From the NCBI GenBank assembly GCA_002633025.1, contig NMRB01000774.1, forward strand, positions 87,944 to 151,943: a stretch of DNA of 64,000 nt. The letters run 5' to 3'. Both the position numbers and the translations under genes were made by a program. Shown piece after piece: positions 54,120 through 64,000 of the stretch; within the stretch, counting starts at the first letter, position 1, and the number at the start of each line of letters is the position of its first letter. The notes under the pieces were generated by a model. The model did no database searches. It saw only the letters and a program-made list of their open reading frames with translations, and was not told where the DNA came from. The stretch comes from Notospermus geniculatus. Lineage: Eukaryota > Nemertea > Pilidiophora > Heteronemertea > Lineidae.

Positions 54120-57100
54120 GTGAGGTCTCGTCCGAAAATAACCCAGAATAGGGCAGAAAGAGCTTCTCACAAATCAAATCACGAACGGCTTCCTTTGTTG
54201 GATAATGGCATGGCATCGATCCACAATTTTAACCTCGATGTGTCCAGAATATTCGAATTCTTTTTCAGTTGTGCCATACCTCAGATTTGTGTTCCACTGG
54301 TAGCGATTATAGACCTTTCCAAAACAAAGATGGCGGTCTAACAGTTCTCACTATATCCGACCCGTCACCACAAAAACCACTGCTAAAATGAGTCGCTCTG
54401 AAGTTGGCAGGTTGAAACCAACGTTTTGTCAATTTCAGTAGGCCTAGGTATATTGTCTGTCTTTTGTAAAATCTGTAAAATCTTCCTTTATTGTGGTGGA
54501 GTTATTTGGTTCATCCTGCTTTATATCTTGTGGCCTGAAGACGGGTCAAAATGACGTCAGAAGCTTAATATTATTCAATGGCCATTGGCACGCTAAGCGT
54601 GGTCAAGCGGGCTATGGGCACAAATGATTAATAATTAAGTAAAATAATTTTCTGAGAGAATGCGTTCGGTAATGGTGTTATATGATGCTTGGACAATGGC
54701 TGGTATGCATAAAAGCTAGCAAATGCTTTTACTTCAAATTTTGTAGTGCATTTGCATTGGAACTTGCTGTTCAAATCTTATTAAGTATCAGCATTTGGGA
54801 GAACAAGTAGGCCGCCATCTTTGTTGGAAAGGTCTGTACATTATGCGACAGGGGCTCCACAATTCTTCAGAATCATGGCCACTGCCTGTAGCAATGAAAG
54901 CATTAATATCAAGAAATGTATACAGCATGTATGGTCAAATGTGATAGATTAATACATGTAGTTCGCCCATGTAGGAGTGCCACTGACCACGCATTCATCA
55001 ATAACTATGTGCCTCTTCTCTGAACTACACATCAGCACATGAATCTATTGATTGGCTCGGTAATTTTGCACTGTTAATAACGTCAAGTTCCTGTCAACCA
55101 ATTATGATGTATTCCACGAATATTTGCTCAGATGTTCTCCGTTGAATCTGATCAACAACATGGATGAAATTTATTTTAATGTTCATAAAGGGCGAGACGT
55201 TCACGGGGCTGGTAGTGCATTGCGTGTACATTTCTAGTGCATTGGCAATAGAAGCACCCCGCTGTATCTAAACCTGAAGGAAAAGGTCAATTTATAATGC
55301 AGTTTCATAATGCAGTTGACTTGTCGGAAAGGTATTACCATATTAAAGGAATCAAACATAAACATAAATGTTCGATTCACAAATTTAGCTTTTTATAAAT
55401 GTGGACAGCATCCCTTTAAACCTTAACGGATTTGCATTCTGACTCTTCCATATGATAGGCAAGACCCTTCTGCATGTTTACATACTTCAAATTTTGTTGA
55501 ATTCCGACGAGTTGATCTTATGATACAAAAGGACTGAATTAATGAGAACCACACGAACGATGAGAGCGCAGGGTCATCTGTGTACATTTGAATAGGCTAA
55601 CGTACTTTTGGACATGGCACACTAATTGTGTTGAAAATAGCTCTATTATCCTCAGAAATGGAATTTAAGGCATCAAGTTGACAGATTCTTGTACCCCACT
55701 ACCACAAAAAAGGTTGACGCTCCTGCCTATGACGTAAAGCCAAAATTCAGGCAGTGAGAGACACCTGGTGGCAATACATGAAGTGTATCCCTCAGTTACT
55801 TCATCGTTCGCAGCTAAACCTTTATGTTTGAGTCCTTTATGGTACTACTAAACATTTTTTAGAGAAGCTGAAAAAAAATTGCCTCTGCCACCACGTGATG
55901 AAGGATCACAGACCACGTAGCTGGTAATGGCAGCACGAAACCTTAGCAATGGCGGCTTGATGCCAATCAAATACGTAACTATCTGTACAGCGAAGCCTTG
56001 CAGACGGCGATCCGGTGGGGCTGTCTGTCATCCTCAGGCCTGGTTTATACTTATCCGATTCTGCCATCGTGCTGAATCGGATGGCAATGGCAACGGGAGA
56101 GCAAACTGTAGGGTAGTCTCGCTTGCCAGACGCTACGTGCTCACCCTTCGGTAAATCACACTCCGCGTCTGGCTCTTTTAGAGATTAACAGTCGTGAAGA
56201 CCGCGTGGTGGCAGCATGGGTCCTTGGGTTTTCCCAACCTCGTTCGCTTTCTGACAATATGGCGAGTGGTCCAAGGTTGTCTGAGCGAACTACACCCCTG
56301 GGGACGGGGTTGGGTTTTTCCTGGAAGTAATTTCCGCGGGAATTATGAGTGAGAAAGCGTGGTGATTGGCTGGAACCCAGTGGAGTGCCATCTAGTGGTG
56401 TTACCGGCTTTTGAGCCCCAAATGTGCCAGTGTGTAGGAGACCGGGACGTCGGATACACACTGGGGCCGAGTGTAACTGTAGGGTTGGTCATACAAAGGT
56501 TGCCATTCTGCTATGATTTTTATTTTTTCCTCCGCAAGATTACCGGACTGAAAGGGCCATTTTTAAAAACGTGGCAGAGTGTGCAAGAAATATAGATGTG
56601 CAAGAACCTGTCCACCGTGGAACATAGGCCCTACAATCATAATCTATTATTTTAGACCGATGGACTTCACCATGCGTGCGAAAACAAGAAGTTGATACAT
56701 ATAATTAGATTAATTGAGCGTACGATAACGTAGGCCTACATGAAGGCCTAACACCGTTTCTGTATGTGAATGTCCCCCCTCATTGAATTACCCTATGGCA
56801 CAGTCGTTGTCTCGCTAGCTGTCTATTGTCACTACGTTCTCAATATAAAGAAGGAAACATTGAAAAAAAGGAACATTAGTAAATATTACACCGGGCATCA
56901 TGGAGGATTCAACGGCCATATTAAAAGGTCCATTTCCCCTTTAAATCCTTGGAATGTGTATGCCGACAGCTGCCGCCATCGATTACCTTTCCGTAAATTG
57001 ATTAATAAGTATCTGTTGCTTATATTTTATCGCCTTCGCCGATATGTCATTGCTCCGTCATGTGTACATGTATGTGTGTATTCACACACTAGAAAAAAAT

Positions 57101-57120
57101 TACACGAAGATTTTTTTTTC
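54120..57120. other. no recognisable gene
   Basis: Half of an AAATGCTTTTACTT-family hairpin lies at about 54697-54800. An inverted pair AACGTCACTACG-like region relates 56820-56895 to 7060-7120. The downstream globin exons were looked for here without success. Confidence 0.4.
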
Positions 57121-57129
57121 GACGTTTCG

Positions 57130-57260
57130 TAGAAAATGTAAAACAATATAATCAAAGTCGTCTCCGATATTTGCAAATTTTCGACCCCACACCGGGTCTT
57201 CTTTAGGCACTTTCAAGTCAAAATCCGAGATCGCCTCGTAGAAAATGAAAATGTAACAAA
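57130..57260 (-). repeat. GGGGTCGAAA family copy
   Basis: Minus strand CTAAAGAAGACCCGGT, GGGGTCGAAAATTTGC, AAATATCGGAGACGACTTTG. TCGTAGAAAATG occurs on both sides (57129, 57236) and may be its target duplication. Confidence 0.78.
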
Positions 57261-57675
57261 TAGAAATTATTTGATTCGTATGACAGTCCATGTCCGTTTC
57301 AGGTTATGGTCCTCCTGTTAAAAGTCCTGTGAAAATCCTTTCAGGCCATTAATGCCTTGGCTTTGCCTTGGGTGATGTAAGAAATTTCACTGGCAGCTGG
57401 CGCCACACTTAAGAAAAGTCAGTTTCTGCGAGCCGTTGTAACGTTTGTGAATGTTCCCTATCTGTGAGTGTTCCCTCCTATTGCCTGACGGAATAAGTTG
57501 TGACTTGACAATACGGGACACAGAGAGAAACGTGTCGACTTATCTACCAGCGTTTCCCAGTCAATGAGAGGAAACACGGGAACACTGGCAGATGTTACAC
57601 CGTGTCGCGGACATTACATGTACTTGCAGAGAATGATCAGGAAACATGCACACATAGGTTTTCGCTCAAAGACAT

Positions 57676-57920
57676 GTCTAAAGCGAGGAATCCACCTGTG
57701 ATTTTCAATCTGATTGCTTTGCGAGTCGCTTTGCAACTGGGTTGCGTTGCAACTGCACACCCCAGCCCTCGATCGCCGTAGTGGTTTCCACCATAATGGC
57801 GAAGATGTGATCAATTTCAGGCCGGCGACCGTATCAGTTCCTTGCGGCCGTATCAATCGCAGGTAGCAGGTTGCAAAGCAAGTCGCAAAACAGAAAATCA
57901 GTAGTGGATTCCTAGCTTGA
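57676..57920 (-). repeat. dispersed repeat Q, copy 4
   Basis: AGCGAGGAATCCACCTGTGA to AGTAGTGGATTCCTAGCTTG with terminal inverted ends; GATGTGATCAATTTCAGGCC shows the site that is occupied by MITE A in the 45945 copy. Confidence 0.78.
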
Positions 57921-58408
57921 CAGAGACGATCTTGCTTTGATTTCCTTATGTCTTACCAGCTTTATTTATTAAAGAGGGAGTGTCTTTTTTCTGAGCACCA
58001 CTTAGTTGGCCAACAAAACCTCAAGGCGCTGCATACATCGAACCTCTGATTTCTCTTTGATATGCTCTATAGTCGATCTTCCCCCAAAGCGCCTCTGGGT
58101 CTTCCCGAACACGATCAACATCCAATATCTTCATCAAAACCGTCGAGCGACTTCGTGACTTGCATTCGAATGAAAATATCGATATCTCGATTCTGATGGT
58201 AATTTCCGGCGGTTTGTGTGCCGTAAATGACGAATATGATTTCACGTTCTGCAGTCGATACAGAACGCCTAGACTTATTAATAAAAATTTGTTGTCTACG
58301 ATTTTTCTAAATTGTATCGCTTTGGAGATTATTTTACAAATACCTGAGCCACACACCATCACCGTATGATGCATGTAGCTGAGTCACACCATCACCGTAT
58401 TATGCATA

Positions 58409-58646
58409 TACTCTAAACTCCCTCTTACCTGTCCCATTCGTGAACTCGGAAAAAAATGACTAAATCCTAAGTTGAAGATAATGGGGTGGGGGTATGGTCA
58501 GAAACAGTAATGTCCTGTCCACTTACTTGTCCCACTCCCAAGCCTGGCAAAGAATGACAGCGTGCGATATCTTCAACTTAGGATTTGGTCATTTTTTCCG
58601 AGTTCAGGAATGGGACAGGTAAGTCATGAAGTGGGAGTTTAGAGTA
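58409..58646. mobile_element. foldback element within direct repeats
   Basis: TACTCTAAACTCCCTCTTAC is mirrored by GTGGGAGTTTAGAGTA, and GAACTCGGAAAAAAATGACT by GGTCATTTTTTCCGAGTTC. The block ACCATCACCGTAT(G/T)ATGCA occurs just left at about 58356 and 58387 and just right at 58663. Confidence 0.85.
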
Positions 58647-58920
58647 CATGTACTGAGTCATACCATCACCGTATGATGCAACTTAGAGGAATTATACTGT
58701 CAGTATAATTCCTCCAAGGATGTAGCCATATGTAGCCATCCGATGGCTACATATGTGACCCGCTCCAGCAAAAGCAGGCGTTTGTCGCAAGTGATCATTA
58801 TTGTTTATCAGTTTATTCAACCATTATCACTGCTTTCACTACTCTGGTAAACTGGCCCCTGGCCCCCATCCCACAACCCTTGATACCTGGCCTCCTACCC
58901 CTCTGACAACCTACTCCTAA

Positions 58921-58952
58921 TGCTAACCCTAACCCCTAACCCCTGACCCTTA
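58921..58952. repeat. short telomere-like stretch
   Basis: GCTAACCCTAACCCCTAACC followed by CCTGACCCTTA, a degenerate CCCTAA run of about five units. Too short and interrupted to be a telomere. Confidence 0.6.
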
Positions 58953-59359
58953 CAGGCAACCTTTACCCTAGATACTGCATACCCTGTTCCATAGGATAAG
59001 ACGACATTTACACCTTTTACGTATGAAGGCATAGGAGCCTGCTCGTCACACAACAAATACAACGCCCTGCCTTATGGCACTGACTAATTTTATTTCATTC
59101 ACTCAATTTAATTAGAATAGAGCCCAGGCGTGACAATTATTACATTTGCATAGTCACAAATCAAACAAATACAAAATCTCTTGCCTGACAAATGGCCGCC
59201 GTACACGATCAAATTTTTTCATTAAGTTTTCTCAATAAAGGCTTGCAGGCGGGTTTATACATTGAAGCTCTAAGAGGCCCTGCATCTGAATTCCAAAAAA
59301 ATGGATGAAAAATTTGATGTGTGGAGCGGCCTTAACACCTGTCTAATGTCAAATCATCG

Positions 59360-59440
59360 GAACCAATCAGAATACCTGTTACTCACTAAAGAGTAGAATG
59401 ATTGGCTGATGGGAAAGGTCAGGGTTAGGGTCAGCCTTCA
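59360..59440 (+). repeat. empty site of the 17481 element
   Basis: GGAACCAATCAGAATACCTG, ACTCACTAAAGAGTAGAATG and ATTGGCTGATGGGAAAGGTC run without interruption, matching both flanks of the insertion at 17481-17740. Confidence 0.85.
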
Positions 59441-60414
59441 TGTTCATTACACAGACAAGGTCTTGGAAATACATGTAGTACACAAATCTATTTCATCCAC
59501 AACATTTGTATGAGTTGGAATACGGTTTGTGTAGAGATGGACCGATCTACAGATCAAAATTATTCCTTCCAGATCACCATTGATCAATCTTCACTGCTCC
59601 AGGTCAGGCCATTGGTAATTCCTGACCGAATACATGAATATCGAAGGTGGTTTTAGCCTATAGGCTACACGGTATCGTCGAAGGCCATGTAGCTCTCTGC
59701 CGGCTTGAGACAAATTCTGAAAGTATTGAGTATTGAGTAAATAGTATTGAGGTATACTTAAGTGTGGCGAATTAAATGTGCAAGATATTTGATGGCATAA
59801 AACAGGAAACGATGCGAAACGGAAGTTTCTTATAAAATATGGAATAACCTGGCTTCTGAAATGGCTTCGTAGAGAATGTGGAATAATCTGGCAACCGAAA
59901 CGGCTGTACTGACCATTATACTACAATAGTAACGAAATGACGCTCTCATTTGTACATGCAGGCCTACATTGTACGTTGCAACGCTGTCCATGTATTTCTT
60001 TCCGATGCGTGGGATCTGTATACCAGATGCAGTGCATGCTGATGCACAGAGCTGTATTGGCAATGGCTTCTATTTCATTGAAAGTAAATCTTCTCTGCTT
60101 CCCTCCGACTCATACATGTACGTTTGTTATCGGCAAGTAAGGCATCCAGTTGCGAGGTATGTGATTGTTGTTTCAAGTGTCTGTGTTCGTGAAAAAAGCT
60201 CGATAACCAAACATTTCTTTTAGCGAAATTAGTAGGACAAAATTGCGCGTTGCTGGCCTGGATTTCACACCACTTGTTGGAAAGTAGTATCATAACAAGC
60301 GTCGAGGACCCCCTGAAAATTTGAGGACATAAATACGATGGGACTATTGACTGAATGCGCATTTTGTCGTTGGCCCTTGAAAGCGTTTATGTGAGCAAAT
60401 CGTACGTTGGTGTA

Positions 60415-60712
60415 GAGAGGTTTCGAAAAGCCCCCGAAACGCCAACGCGAACGCCGATCGCATTGTTCGATGCCGCGAAGAGAGCACCAAACAGGAGGAA
60501 AGACGTTTGCATTGGCGTTTCGGGAGCTTTCAAATGGAGAGTTTTCGCAAAGCCCTCGAAACGCCAATGCGAACGCCAATCATTGTTCGACGCCACCAAG
60601 ACCGAACAATAGGATAGACGTTCGGCCGACGTTTTGGGGGCTTTGCAAAAACTCTATGTAACTACATATACAGTTTTCGCAAAGCTCCGAAATGCCAACG
60701 CGAACGACCATA
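60415..60712. mobile_element. MITE family B, two and a half copies
   Basis: 60415-60535 and 60537-60653 are adjacent family B elements (GAAAAGCCCCCGAAACGCCA; GTTTTCGCAAAGCCCTCGAA) and 60672-60712 is a third left end only. TA flanks the first and last complete ends. Confidence 0.85.
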
Positions 60713-61020
60713 GTCCGTTGCGCATGGTGGTTTGGCAGGGGAAATCCACCTTTCTTGACCTGATTGACTATTTTTGAACGCCCGTTCTCTCCCGCCCACA
60801 TTTATTGACCTATCCTCAGCGTGAACTGCCCACCTGTTGAATACATAACGTACATGTTTTAGGAAAATCCCATCACAGAGTGTAATTTACTCTCCCCATG
60901 CAATTTCCACCGTGATATGCTCTCTCGTTACACCACCCTGGGCTTCTATCGGCTTCCAATTATTGCCCAGCAGGGATGTGTGGTATCTGAAATCCCATCA
61001 CCTACAACAACTTTACGAAG

Positions 61021-61270
61021 TTGCTCTTCCTCTCTCGGGTCTGTGTGCATTTCACTAAGTTGCTCTTCCTCTCTCAGGTCTGTGTACATTTCACTAAGTT
61101 GCTCTTCCTCTCTTGGGTCTGTGTACATTTAACTAAGTTGCTCTTCCTCTCTCGGGTCTGTGTACATTTCACTAACTTGCTCTTACTCTCTCAGGTCTGT
61201 GTACATTTCACTAACTTGCTCTTACTCTCTCAGGTCTGTGTACATTTCACTAAGTTGCTCTTCCTCTCAC
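61021..61270. repeat. 39 bp tandem repeat, ~6.5 units
   Basis: Unit TTGCTCTTCCTCTCTCGGGT + CTGTGTGCATTTCACTAAG. Length is 13 codons, so frames stay open over the whole array on both strands. Units 5 and 6 share CTTGCTCTTACTC, showing higher-order spread. Confidence 0.95.
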
Positions 61271-61329
61271 TCGACGGTTGCAGAGCATTGCGTGGCCTAA
61301 TTTCCCTCTTCAATCAATAAGAAAATGAC

Positions 61330-62490
61330 CAAGGTAACGATTTGACAGTTTATACCAATTACGCAAATTGTGGTGTACATGGTGTAAAATGACGAGCTGA
61401 TTGGCGAGTTTCCAGGTGTTTTTTTGTGTGTTTACCGTCGTTTGTGGCCGACGAGATCGAGACCAATAGAGCCGTCGTTGGAAAAGGTAGTTGTAGAAGA
61501 ATCTTTCTGACTATGGCAGTCAGAAAGAGAACTGCTAATGAGTAAATGGATTTATCAAATGCCTGGCGGGGGTGCCCTCTGGAACGCGGCTGTGTCTACG
61601 GTGGCCCTTATCATAGAGACTCTACGGTGGCCCATAAGTCTCTCTGTTTATTCTCGAATGTTCTGCAGAGAAGATGATTTGTATTCTCGTCGAGTCGAAA
61701 CATTAAGGATCCGTGATAAGTCGCTGATCTCAACCTCCCTATTAACTCGCACTAGTGACACCTATTGGTCATCTTCTATGAATCGCATAAACTGAAGCAG
61801 TTTCGGAGCGGGTAATACAGGGAGCTGTTGTAGAAATTGTGGTGGAAGTTACTGCCTCACTGCGTACTGTCTATGTACGAGACATTATTTTGTCAAGTCG
61901 ATATAATAGTACATTTGTTCAAAAGTACATGTATAAAAAGTACATGCCAGACTTTATGCACATGTTTCAGTAATGTTTAAAGAATATAAGTTATCAAAAA
62001 ACGTCTCATGTAAACTACATGTAAGCGTTGTTTTGATTACCTTTTATTAACTGATGGTGTTGACTCTTCGAATCAAACCTTGCTTACATACAAAATAACC
62101 CGTGATACTAATACTAGATGAATTTTAACGCATGTTATTACAACGTTATATCATGTATTGTGCTAAAGCTAAAACTTACTAGATTTTTTTGTTGTAATAA
62201 CTGTCCAGAAATATTATACATGTATCACACAATGCATTACAGTAAAATTACCTGTATGAGGTTCTGCTGGCAGGTACCAAATTTAAAATCAGTAGGCCTT
62301 TTTCATCGAGAGTTCGCCTTGGACTACAGCCAATCAGATAAGCGACCCTGCCTATTTCTAAACATGAGTAGCACCAAAAATAGATTTATATTTTAGATAA
62401 TATTGGCATACTGATTAATTTTGGCATCTGTTAACATGAACTCATTAAACAGTTGTATATCTGTATAAAAAAACTACTAATTTTTATAAA
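61330..62490. other. no recognisable gene
   Basis: No exon or TIR element recognised. A TCAGAAAGA hairpin lies at 61507-61530. Confidence 0.4.
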
Positions 62491-62494
62491 GATC

Positions 62495-62665
62495 CAAAGA
62501 GAAGAAAAGCACAAAAATTGACACACAATATATGATAAATAAAAAGGCAATTTCCAGAGTGTTTGCGAATTTTCGACCCCAATCGGGGTCTTCTTCAGGC
62601 TGGAACTTTACAATCCGAAACTCTAGAACAGACTGAGCTGAAACCCAAATGTAGATATGAAGTAT
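62495..62665 (-). repeat. GGGGTCGAAA family copy with paired stem
   Basis: Minus strand: TTCCAGC, CTGAAGA, AGACCCC, GATT, GGGGTC, GAAAATTCGC and then CTGGAAATTG. TTCCAG and CTGGAA are complementary, giving the best three-stem fold of all copies. Confidence 0.8.
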
Positions 62666-63226
62666 CCCATCCAAACAGGACGTGACAGCAATTAAGGAAA
62701 GAAAAGAGTACAAGCCCCAAAAGGTGGTTGCTCAACCTAACAGAAATGTAATTAGTGAATGTAAGGTAGGCTGAAGGGAAAATATAGCTTGGAGGAATTA
62801 AACTAACAGTATAATTATCACTAATTATCATTATAATTAGAATTATAATTATCACTAATTTTTATAAGGTGTTAATCGGAGCACTGAAATATGGTAATTA
62901 TGGAACATGAAGTACATGTACCTGTAAATACAGGTACTTCGTTCTCCCACACAGTTAACTTTTGACGTTGAGACATAAGTTCTTGGTAGCTGTACGGGCT
63001 ATATCGATGACTTCTGTACATATTCCCTTCAAACTAACTGGAGCAACCTTCATAATCCTGAAGTGGACTTCACATTCAAGTTTACCATCTGTTTGATAGA
63101 AAAACACGTGTTTAATTATAGGCGTAGCAGTTGTATCGTCCTACGATTATTCAATGACTACAGCCCGCTGTACGAATCGACGTGGGTTCCATTTTCTGTA
63201 CAGCAGACTCTCTCATGAAGTCAATA

Positions 63227-63352
63227 GGGAGTTTTCGCAAAGCCCCCGAAACGCCAACGCGAACGCCAAACCCATTGTTCGATGCCACGAAGAGAGCACC
63301 GAACAAAAGGATAGACGTTCCCGTTGGCGTTTCGGGGGCTTTGCGAAAACTC
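63227..63352. mobile_element. MITE family B, copy
   Basis: GGGAGTTTTCGCAAAGCCCC to GGGGCTTTGCGAAAACTC with TA at both sides. Nearly the same sequence as 40356-40481, 23 kb away. Confidence 0.92.
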
Positions 63353-63359
63353 TATATTA

Positions 63360-64000
63360 ACCTAGTCCGCGTAGGCATACGAATAAAATAGGATATGTAC
63401 CCCAGATGCAATGTTTTCGCTCAAAACACAATTTTGTATTATGTTTCAAAAAGAAAGAAGAAAAATCACTCCGCCTAAAGTTTAAACCAATACGAACAAG
63501 TGCCAACGTCAGCAAAAAGAATTCTAGAATACCGAATAGAACGTTGAACTCGTAGAAATTTTTTCCGGTCTACATGTATCTCGTGTTACAATTTGGGTCG
63601 TAACGTAGGCTCTTACATACCGGTTGAAGAACGTTGATGTTTGCATCTTTGTTTGGGCTGAAAAGTGAAAAACTCCAAGAAGTGGTCTCATGTATATGCA
63701 GCTGTGGGTTCGACCTGGTCGGGACGCTCTGCACAGGTTGCGCGCCCCACCCAGTACACTATTGTTCACGAAGTGACGTTATTTTCGTGCCACATCATTT
63801 CTTGTCACACAGGTTTATTCACTTAATATAGCACCAATTGGCACGAAATTTCACTAATAAGTGTAATGTAACGCCAAGTTATGTCTCTTATAGTAGAATT
63901 TACATATTATTCGCGTTTTTCCGAGAAATCGACACTTTTGTTTGGGGCATAATCGCCGATGTATGGACGAATGTATACATCATCATGAAACGGCATTTTT
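63360..64000. other. no recognisable gene
   Basis: CAGCTGTGGGTTCGACCTGG near 63700 resembles a pol III B box, but no A box was seen at tRNA spacing. No exon recognised. Confidence 0.4.

Noticed and set aside
58021-58200. Minus-strand frame reading MKILDVDRVREDPEALWGK
   Set aside because: Protein-like by eye but no domain known to me; part of it resembles a decayed GGGGTCGAAA-family repeat read in frame.
58921-58952. True telomere or chromosome end
   Set aside because: Only about five degenerate CCCTAA-type units inside ordinary sequence.

Overview
This is animal nuclear DNA: short exons with GT/AG introns, no operons, and a dense load of small non-autonomous transposons, foldbacks and tRNA-derived SINE-like elements. 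The frequent octamer TACATGTA, many AGGCCTA-type motifs and the gene content suggest a marine invertebrate, possibly a deuterostome, but the species cannot be fixed from the sequence. The longest open frames are mostly shadows; genes were found by reading domains and joining exons in phase.

Left part (1-16 kb). A ~31 bp minisatellite opens the window. Two minus-strand exons (8497-8514 and 4737-4875) join in phase and encode an acidic, Gln-rich N-terminus that starts like troponin T. A second minus-strand gene has a signal-peptide exon (12451-12575) and a terminal exon (10076-10172) that join in phase to give a precursor of about 63 residues with six cysteines in an inhibitor-cystine-knot pattern. 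Its intron contains a 766 bp direct duplication with a single N at the joint, probably an assembly artefact, and a fragment resembling the start of a vWA domain. A 218-base N gap sits inside a poly-C/poly-G element near 16 kb.

Middle (21-40 kb). A minus-strand calmodulin-like gene is spread over at least 10 kb and probably 18 kb. Exons at 31394-31433, 24080-24223, 23485-23602, 22207-22331 and 21618-21643 join in phase. With the candidate first exon at 39894-39905 they encode 154 residues with four intact EF-hand loops. The introns are full of transposons, including a Mutator-like foldback with a 9 bp target duplication, nested insertions with visible target duplications, and a related pair of repeats.

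Right part (43-64 kb). A plus-strand exon (43603-44033) encodes an LRAT/PLAAT-family domain that keeps the catalytic Cys but has replaced the usual His. A plus-strand globin-like segment lies near 54 kb, with an unclear 5' boundary. The rest is repeat-rich: three ~250 bp elements with GACGTCC ends, several TA-duplicating MITE families, a palindromic family with a hammerhead-like core, and a 39 bp tandem repeat in frame.

The genes look unrelated in function. The clearest new items are the cystine-knot peptide gene, the His-less LRAT-like protein, and the well-preserved record of nested small transposons.
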